A stretch of DNA of 64,000 bases from Lingula anatina (taxonomy: Eukaryota; Brachiopoda; Lingulata; Lingulida; Lingulidae), in NCBI RefSeq assembly GCF_001039355.2, contig NW_019775474.1, forward strand, positions 62,001 to 126,000. Direction: 5' to 3'. Positions 55,695 to 64,000 of this stretch are shown here, piece after piece (the first letter of the stretch is position 1; the number at the start of each line of letters is the position of its first letter). The notes beneath the pieces were generated by a model. It was not told where the DNA came from. It did not search any database and saw only the letters and a program-made list of their open reading frames with translations. The position numbers were made by a program, and so were the translations under genes.

Positions 55695-56455
55695 TAAAGA
55701 GGCGTATTTTAATTTTAGCGAGACCCTAAGAAGAGAGGGAAAAAACATTCAAATGTGTAGTTACTGGTGCGATTGCCATATAAGCAATTGCAGCAATGGG
55801 AATTTTGAATAAAATATATTTAGTTTGATGACTTCAGATGCTTTTATTTTCATTTTGTTTTGCACCGAGATAACGTTTGCTTTCACCTTTGACGATATAC
55901 AGCACGATGAGGTCCACTGCTGTTCACACCTGGGCGGTTTTAGTATTGAGCAGTCTTTACTCTTTCAAATGTCAACTGCGGACTTGCCCCGGGTACTGTA
56001 TAAACATATGTGAAGCAATGGTGCAAGAAAGGAAAGGAGGGTCATGAAAAGAGAAAATGTGTGCTTGTTAAAAGCAATAGAGGCGACGCGACTTTTGTTA
56101 AACAATACAAATTTTCTCTCTGATAATCCTACCGAGAAGAAAGCACATTTTGATGAAATACAGTACATACGGTGTTAGATTTTGCTCAATTTAAGTACAA
56201 GATCTGTGGCACTAATCTAAGTACTTTTAACTGAAGAGAAAGGAAATATTATCGACGAAGCAGACTTTATTCTAATGACCAGCAATATGTTCCCCCTAAT
56301 GTAAACTTTCTAAAGTATACAGTGTTTTTATGCAAAAGGTAATTTGCTAGGACCCACGAGAGCCCAGATTCGTCCTCGTGACATCCCGATTCAGGGTCCC
56401 GGTCGTTGTCGTGATGGACTGACGTGCCTCATCCGGGATTCGAACTCGTGACTTT
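55695..56455. repeat. ~1-kb SINE-bearing block, copy 3 (shorter)
   Basis: Similar to 42658-43570 with internal deletions (near 55820 and 56010) and more substitutions. It is followed at 56459 by DNA equivalent to 47514 onward, so both TRPV copies are preceded by the same repeat context. Confidence 0.8.
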
Positions 56456-56458
56456 GCA

Positions 56459-57090
56459 ATAGGTCCACATGGTTCACGTGTGCGGGATATTTTCATCCAA
56501 CATCAACAAATAATACACTCCCATGAACTTGAGTGCCTTAAATATCCAAATGCGGCTTTTGAAAGACCGCAACTAATTTTCAAAATCTGTGTTTGTCAAT
56601 TAATACAGTATAAATTATTGCCTTGCAAAATGTTTACATTTTTCATAATATTGATTATTTTCATTTTTTACCTGTGGGATTTTCTTTCCGTTGCTGCAAT
56701 GGATACATTTTTCTCTTGCAACCTCTGAAGACGTGGAAGACAAGAATAATTCAGTACCACAGATATTATTACAGAATCCCCCCATACTGCAGTCCTTCTA
56801 GATAAGCGAAGTGATGTATTCAGTAGCGTTTACCCCTCGGCGATATTACATACTCAAGAAAACCAAATACCAAACCAGAGACGCCGGTACCTTTCATCCC
56901 CTTTCTTCTAGGTGCATTTCAGCATTTGAATTGCCTGATGTCAGTGTCTTGTACCAGCCTTACTAATTACCGTTCCGTATAAACACCGGGGAATGTGTAC
57001 ATATACAATGTAGCAGCCAACCTGTTTACTCCAAAATGTAATTAGTAAATTTTCGTTCTACGTGTACGATAACCACCCCGAGTATCAGAT
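56459..57090. other. Upstream region of TRPV copy 2 with exon 1 interval deleted
   Basis: 56459-56670 matches 47514-47705; then the match jumps to about 49138. The roughly 1.4 kb in between in copy 1, which includes exon 1 (48796-48880), is absent. Confidence 0.75.
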
Positions 57091-57537
57091 CATTCCCACA
57101 GCTATTTGGATCGATCTATCTCCCTGGGAGTTTCCCCCAAATTGCTGTCAACTTGACCGGCTTAAATGTCTGTCACGCCTAGTAAAGCTGTTAGGGGGGG
57201 ATTATCTTTAACCCCTAGGTGATTCGGTAGGCGTGACAGACATATAAGCCGGTTATTTGATAATAATTTAGCGAGACTCCCCAGGGAGTTAGGTCGATCC
57301 AGATGGAACAATCTTTGACTGGGTTCCAATAGATTTAGACGGACCTATCCGGATCGACCTAACTCATTGGGTGTTCAGGCTAAATTGCTGTCAGGTTCCG
57401 AGAGCCGAGCGCGCACAAATGTTAATTACCCCCTTACAGCTTTTAGTAAGCGGGACAGACATTTAAGCTGGTCAGGCTGACAACAATCTAGTGAGACTCC
57501 ACACGGGGATAGATCGATCTAAAAATCTATGGGAATG
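57091..57537. mobile_element. 447-bp double-foldback MITE, absent from TRPV copy 1
   Basis: The outer inverted ends begin CATTCCCACAGCTATTTGGA (left) and, reverse-complemented, CATTCCCATAGATTTTTAGA (right), and continue about 100 bp through GATCGATCTATC. Each half is also a foldback: the left arm pairs with about 57205-57310 and the right arm with about 57345-57450. The orthologous point in copy 1 (49549-49560, GAGTATCAGACTATGTTAAT) lacks it. No coding capacity. Confidence 0.8.
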
Positions 57538-58785
57538 CACTCTATAAGTATGGGAAACCAGTCTATGTTAATTTACCTCTGACAAGCGACTCCAACGTAT
57601 ATGCTGAGAAGAGGGGGGGGGGGGGTCACATTTATAAGTATGAAAGTAACACAGGGTGATAACACTTAACGGTGGCTCTGGATCTTTAATGACGCACACT
57701 CCTAAAAAAATAAAAGATAATCATAGGCATGTTTATTTGGAGGTACGTTTGGCGCATTTTTCATCGGATTCTACGGATATAGTTTTGCATTAGAAATTTC
57801 ACAGCACGACAAGAGGACATCGTAGTTTAGGTTACCGCGCAGATGGTTTGATATGCTATCATCAGTTTTTTCTTGACAGTTGAACTACTACCGCTTAAAC
57901 CATATGTGCTCGTTTTAATGAAGTCTTGAAGAAGACTTTTCCACCTTTCCTCTACATGCTTCATCTTTGGGACGTGGACTTTGATATCCTGACTTCTTTT
58001 AATTAATTACGGCGGTAGCAATGATAAAAGACTTCGTATGGTTTCGAGAAATAGTGAAATGCGTCATGTTGTCAGTAATCAGTTTTTCTAGCTATGAATT
58101 AGAACCATATGGCGAATAAACAGTACCTCGAATGGCCAACTGCCTTTCAGGATGTTATGATGTTATATACCACTGTTTTTTAATAATTTTAATTTCGTAA
58201 TTCACAACATAATAGGGGCAAGAAAATAAACTTGTTTTGGCTTTTCCTAATGTCCACATATCACATGAAGAAAAAAACGAAAAATTCATTACTCTTCTGC
58301 TTATCAAGGAATGGGACATTTGTACTTCCTTGGATCAGTGTGTCTCCCGGCGCAACCATATTTTTTTTGTGTGGTTTAACAAGGAAGATGTTTGCCCTTG
58401 TGCTGTCAGATGTGATGAGCGCAATGACGCGTTCAAAGTGTGTGGAATTTGCCAGACAGCCAGGAAGTTTAAGGGCACTTTTTGTTTTTTTTTTATCACA
58501 CACAATTTAAATTGAAAATGATCTGTTTTAGTGACCTGAAAATGATCTGTTTTATCGCCTATTCGATGCAGATGATAACTGTGGCTGTTCTGTCTAAACA
58601 GTTTCGGCTATTTATATCAAATGTTGTGCTCGGGGGCTTCAGGTTGGTAGATATAAAGCGGGTACCCATCCTTTGAAAGCTATAGGTGCGATTCAAAGCT
58701 GGGGAAAAGTTCTTGAAAACCTCAAAAGTTTAATTCTGGCTAGAGACTATGGAGATTACCAGAAAAGGTCTGTGTGTTCACATTC

Positions 58786-58823
<38 letters not shown>

Positions 58824-59460
58824 TCTTTAGATAAATATTAATAACTTAAACTGTGTGTATTATTGTAGTTAATGAGAACCACCTAGATCAATACATTTAA
58901 AGGCACTGCTAGGTAGCTAGCTCTTTGTATGTTTTTAATTAGCGTTACTGAAATTGACTGAAGACTCTGAATACTAAAGGTCTATGTAAAACTAATTTCA
59001 AGACTCAAATTTTCACTTCAGAGCTCGATTTCCTACCTTACTTCCATACCTTTTTTGTTTACCCGCTTTCACTGACGAATGCACAGACAGATTAACGGTG
59101 ACCGTTCACCTATTTCAGGGGAGGATAGATGTCCATCCGTATATTGCAGTTAATAAGTAAAATTATACATTTCGTATTTTACTGCATAGCATCAGCACCT
59201 GAACAAGATACCCGAACCAGCCCTTTGAACGTGTATCTAAATTGCTTATGTAGGCCCTATACATATACATAACTAGCATATACAAAACTGGCATAACATT
59301 ACCAGACGGGTCATAGATATTTGATCTAGGAGAAGGAGGAAGAGGAAGATGGCACTGTGTAATACAGTATCATTTTATATATTTTATGATCTTTTATAGC
59401 TTCACAACTTTGTGTGTTGCTTAGATTAAAAAATCATATGTTCCACCATTCTTTCCCCAG
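57538..59460. other. Intron-equivalent DNA of TRPV copy 2
   Basis: Collinear with 49561-51677 of copy 1 at high identity. (G)n at about 57614-57625 and (ATT)n at about 58786-58821. A Cys-rich open stretch at 58378-58465 is shared with 50390-50470. Confidence 0.7.
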
Positions 59461-60250
59461 GGCACAGCTCACCCGATCTCGAACTCCACACCATCCACGC
59501 GCCGCCAGGGGCGCTGGGCAATCTGGCCCGCAACCGACAGCGCCGACTTCCACGTCAAAGAATTCAGGCCTACTGGACGTTGCCATCGGTACTGCAGGGG
59601 GTTCTCCGGAGTTTTCGAAGAAAAAAAGAGACACAGCCAGAAGGTCAATAAGGAACCTAGAAGTACCCACATCAATTAAAGAAACGCGGAACGTTGGTGA
59701 GGAGTTTTATAGTTATGCTGCCACACGGGATCTTGTTGACGGACGCTGCACAAACACTTGCTGTCTAGGGGTAAGTCATGTTTGAATGATTAAAAAGTAC
59801 TATAAACGGAATTGATCGTAAACTATGTTTTTGTGAATAACTTATGCGATAAAAAAATACTTAACTGTTGAATTTTGTGGAAAAGACACAATAAATTGAT
59901 GAAGACTGACACCCCAGGGTAAACGTGGTTTTATGAAAATGGATGTGATCAAGATTAAGACGTTCTTGCAGTTACGTAAACCTTTGATAACGTATTTCAG
60001 TTATCATGCAATAAAATTGAAATATGTTCGAAATGCAATTTTAAAAGTATATTTAGAGTACAAAAAAATCTTTACCCAGGTGGTCCGAAATATTCCCTCG
60101 GTGATTATAAACACACCGTGCTGCTGCGTGGATCTTTGGCAGAACTGCAGTTGCTATTGTTTCGCCAGAATCTTCGGCATCAAGTCGGCCGCCAAGCACA
60201 TCACACCCAAGTGCAAGTTCTGCGTCTCTTTAGAAGGAGAAGGCGAGTAC
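59461..60250 (+). pseudogene. TRPV copy 2, broken partial (exon 2 and start of exon 3)
   Basis: Exon 2 equivalent at 59461-59770 is 310 nt against 308 nt in the other two copies. Two extra bases in an A/G tract (around 59621-59635) shift the frame. Exon 3 equivalent starts at 60080 and is cut after EGEGEY at 60250 by an N and an ATT microsatellite. The segment 58787-60250 is repeated at 60252-61725 with an intact exon 2, so this is either a haplotype retained in the assembly or a partial tandem duplication. Confidence 0.8.
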
Positions 60251-60251
60251 N

Positions 60252-60300
<49 letters not shown>

Positions 60301-61725
60301 TCTTTAGTTAAATATTAATAACTTAAACTGTGTGTATTATTGTAGTTATTGAGAACCACCTAGAACAGTACATTTAAAGGCACTGCTAGGTAGCTAGCTC
60401 TTTGTATGTTTTTAATTAGCGTTACTGAAATTGACTGAAGACTCTGAATACTAAAGGTCTATGTAAAACTAATTTCAAGACTCAAATTTTCACTTCAGAG
60501 CTCGATTTCCTACCTTACTTCCATACCTTTTTTGTTTACCCGCTTTCACTGACGAATGCACAGACAGATTAACGGTGACCGTTCACCTATTTCAGGGGAG
60601 GATAGATGTCCATCCGTATATTGCAGTTAATAAGTAAAATTATACATTTCGTATTTTACTGCATAGCATCAGCACCTGAACAAGATACCCGAACCAGCCC
60701 TTTGAACGTGTATCTAAATTGCTTATGTAGGCCCTATACATATACATAACTAGCATATACAAAACTGGCATAACATTACCAGACGGGTCATAGATATTTG
60801 ATCTAGGAGAAGGAGGAAGAGGAAGGTGGCACTGTGTAATACAGTATCATTTTATATATTTTATGATCTTTTATAGCTTCACAACTTTGTGTGTTGCTTA
60901 GATTAAAAAATCATATGTTCCACCATTCTTTCCCCAGGGCACAGCTCACCCGATCTCGAACTCCACACCATCCACGCGCCGCCAGGGGCGCTGGGCAATC
61001 TGGCCCGCAACCGACAGCGACGACTTCCACGCCGAAGACTTCAGGCCTATTGGACGTTGCCATCGGTACTGCAGGGGGTTCTCCGGAGTTTTCGAAGAAA
61101 AAAGAACACAGCCAGAAGGTCAATAAGGAACCTAGAAGTACCCACATCAATTAAAGAAACGCGGAACGTTGGTGAGGAGTTTTATAGTTATGCTGCCACA
61201 CGGGATCTTGTTGACGGACGCTGCACAAACACTTGCTGTCTAGGGGTAAATCATGTTTGAATGATTAAAAAGTACTATAAACGGAATTGATCGTAAACTA
61301 TGTTTTTGTGAATAACTTATGCGATAAAAAAATACTTAACTGTTGAATTTTGTGGAAAAGACACAATAAATTGATGAAGACTGACACCCCAGGGTAAACG
61401 TGGTTTTATGAAAATGGATGTGATCAAGATTAAGACGTTCTTGCAGTTACGTAAACCTTTGATAACGTATTTCAGTTATCATGCAATAAAATTGAAATAT
61501 GTTCGAAATGCAATTTTAAAAGTATATTTAGAGTACAAAAAAATCTTTACCCAGGTGGTCCGAAATATTCCCTCGGTGATTATAAACACACCGTGCTGCT
61601 GCGTGGATCTTTGGCAGAACTGCAGTTGCTATTGCTTCGCCAGAATCTTCGGCATCAAGTCGGCCGCCAAGCACATCACACCCAAGTGCAAGTTCTGCGT
61701 CTCTTTAGAAGGAGAAGGCGAGTAC
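60252..61725. repeat. Near-identical repeat of 58787-60250
   Basis: Begins with the same (ATT)n tract and runs collinearly through exon 2 and the beginning of exon 3, with scattered substitutions (for example CACGCCGAAGACTTC against CACGTCAAAGAATTC). It starts directly after the N at 60251. Confidence 0.88.
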
Positions 61726-64000
61726 AATACAGAGTCCATATTGATTGAGTTCACCAAGTTGTGGCCGTCTGCCGATGTCTCTCTTGGTACAGGCGAGGAG
61801 ATGAACTATCGCCTCCGTATTCAGTGGGAAATGGAACGCTTCCACTCAAAGACGGACCCAAGAGCCGTTACGAGGTTAGAGAAGGAAATCCTGGAATTGT
61901 GCACCAAGAATTATACCAACCGTCTACAAATAGTCTGTGACGAAGCGTTAAATTTCTTTCTGGATGCCAACAGAAGTTGGTACCGGAAGGGCCTCACCCC
62001 TCTTCACATAGCACTCCTTCACAACAGCACCGAAGTGGCTATAATCTTGATTGAGCGTTTGGGAAAGGCTTTGCTCTTTAAGGAGATGGAGGGTAGTTAC
62101 ACAGGAGCCACCGCGTTGCACATCGCCACGGCAAACGGAAACTTCAAAGCAATGGAAGCCATGTTCTACCATCTGGCTGATGCCGACATTCTGAAACTTC
62201 TTCGTAAATGTGCTACCGGGGAGCAGTTCAAGAGGACTTTGGTTCCCGCCGAACTTCCCTTGTCACTTGCTGTGCTGTCAGGCAATGCTCAACTGGTTCA
62301 GCTTCTCATAGAAAAAGGAGCTCCACTAGATGGCAGAGATTCGCAAGACAACACCGTTCTACACACCATCGTCCTAATGTCGCAGCACAAACTCCAAGAA
62401 GCATTGGAGATGTACGAAGTAATCCTGAACAATACCACACGCTGGTGGTGTAGAAGCAAAGGCGTGGATATGACCAGAGCGAATAGTGTCGCCACAGACA
62501 TTGAAGCGAAGCATTACCTGTTCCGTTTGGCAAATAGAGAAGAATTCACTGCCTTGACTTTGGCAGCCAAGGTCGGTGTCAAGGAAATGTTTGAGAAAAT
62601 TCTCAACACAAACAACATATACAGGTAAGTACATAAATTCATTTTCGCATAGCCAATTTGTATTGTTTAGAGACACTATCTGGCAGATAGCTCTGTTACA
62701 AATGCAAATTCAGTCAGACATCTGTGCTCTGCAACACGGCTAAAAGGTTGAATATATTATTGAAAAAAACTTTTTTCAGAAAGTTTATTTCAACTGTAGT
62801 GTTCATCTTTTACATGAGGACCTAGTTGTGACAAAAAAATTGATTTATTTTCAGGTTTTCACAGTGGGAATATGGCCATACAACCACAGCATTTTACGAT
62901 GTTACTGAAATTGATCCAGTTCTCAGTACGTCTCGAATGTCTGCGCTGGAACTACTTGTGTACACCAATAACGAAGAACGCATAGAATGCCTTAGTATTC
63001 CGGTAATTAACCATTTGCTGCATATCAAATGGCACAACTACAGGATGTACTACATAACATGGGGTATTTTGCATCTAATTTACATGTTGATACTATCTCT
63101 TCCCGCGTTTGATCCTTTACTCTTCCAAACGCCGTCCAATGGATCTTCGATTCCAAATGCTTCGCTTCCCTACGGGAACGATTCAGCCCAAACCCATGAA
63201 CCTGGATATAAGGGAAAGTTCCCGCCTGGTGTGTACCTGTTCCTTATGGTCGGCACTTTCTTATTCTTCACATACAGCCTTACTGGGGCGTTAAAATGGT
63301 CGGTGAGACACAGAGACAACGCCATATTGAATATGTGGAAGTTCCTCAGCTGGAATAAACTCCACGTCATTCTTCTTCTGTTTTCCGTTTCTATGCTGTC
63401 ATTCCTGACCGATGCCGTGAAGTCGTTTCAACCTTTAGCTCTTCTTCTTGGATGGGTGTTCCTAATTTTCTTCACACGCGGCTTCAGACAGACCAGTTTC
63501 TTCTCTGCTATGATTCAGCGCATCATGCTCGGCGATTTGCTTCGATTTCTTATCATATATCTGATCCTGACGGCGGGGTTTTCCTCTGCTATAGGTGTAG
63601 CTAGGGTTAATCATTTCGCTTCCTTGACCTCTTCAGCGATTGTGTCTGATGAAATAGCCGAGTTTGATGGTTTTGGCACCACCATATGGACTTTGTTTAG
63701 ACTGATGGTGGGCCTTTCAGAAATTCAGATAATACCAGGGAATATCTTCAAAGGCACCTCTGCTACTAACTTCCCGGTTATAACTTTGCCAGCGTTACTG
63801 ATAACGTATGTGGTGCTTGTAAATATTCTCCTCATGAATATGCTCATCGCCACTATGACCGACACCTATACCCACATCTCAAAATACAATGATCTTATCT
63901 ACAAGAAGTTGCGCACGACCGATATGATTTTTCTGGAGCGAATGTTGCCAGAAGTAATGCGCATGCTCGCTGTGGAGGCCACGTATAAGATCTGTCGAGT
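60938..64000 (+). CDS. TRPV-like cation channel, copy 2 (no first exon found; runs off window)
   Basis: Exons with the same lengths and phases as copy 1: 60938-61245 (308 nt), 61555-62624 (1070 nt) and 62855 to beyond 64000. The ankyrin part differs from copy 1 at only about seven residues. Differences are denser in the channel part: the S1-S2 loop reads YGNDSAQTHEPGYKGKFPPG against YRNNSAQIHEPGYKRKFPSG, and the S5-pore turret reads VARVNHFASLTSS against VAMDNHLPSSTSS. Filter GLSE and the S6 sequence are unchanged. The region that would carry exon 1 is deleted, so transcription may start elsewhere or share the first exon of copy 1. The last codons lie outside the window. Confidence 0.82.

Overview
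The window is nuclear DNA from an invertebrate animal. The genes are split by many short GT-AG introns, the DNA between them is AT-rich, and there are LINE, P-like, MITE and tRNA-derived SINE repeats. The gene set (ELAC1, XYLB, GAL3ST, a TRPV-like channel, MsrA) fits a bilaterian, probably marine, but the phylum cannot be fixed from sequence alone. Seven single-N positions and one 471-base gap mark assembly joins. Several lie exactly at the edge of a duplicated block, so some duplications here may be artefacts.

Layout: 1-8249 (-) is ELAC1 (short tRNase Z), whose second intron holds a 4.3-kb P/THAP9-like transposon with matching inverted ends and a target-site duplication. Divergent from it, 8427-15119 (+) is XYLB (xylulose kinase) in 19 exons whose phases all agree. 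18370-20862 (-) is a bZIP transcription factor. 23800-27061 holds two LINE fragments around the gap. 29305-32439 (+) is a 649-residue Ser/Pro-rich protein I do not recognise. 35758-38551 (-) is a methionine sulfoxide reductase A whose catalytic Cys codon is TGA and whose 3' UTR carries a good SECIS candidate, so it is read as a selenoprotein. 40223-41720 (-) is a GAL3ST-type sulfotransferase. 42658-48795 is mostly SINE-rich repeated DNA. 48796-54830 (+) is a complete TRPV-like channel gene, followed by a diverged tandem copy (59461-64000, running off the window) that has lost the region equivalent to exon 1.

There is no operon-like organisation. ELAC1 and XYLB probably share a 177-bp bidirectional promoter region; XYLB/bZIP and the unknown gene/MsrA are tail-to-tail pairs. 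The most notable items are the selenocysteine MsrA with its SECIS, the TRPV tandem pair with changes concentrated in extracellular loops, and a double foldback MITE that is present in one TRPV copy and absent from the other. Exon models were built by hand from reading frame, splice consensus and phase; no alignment was run.
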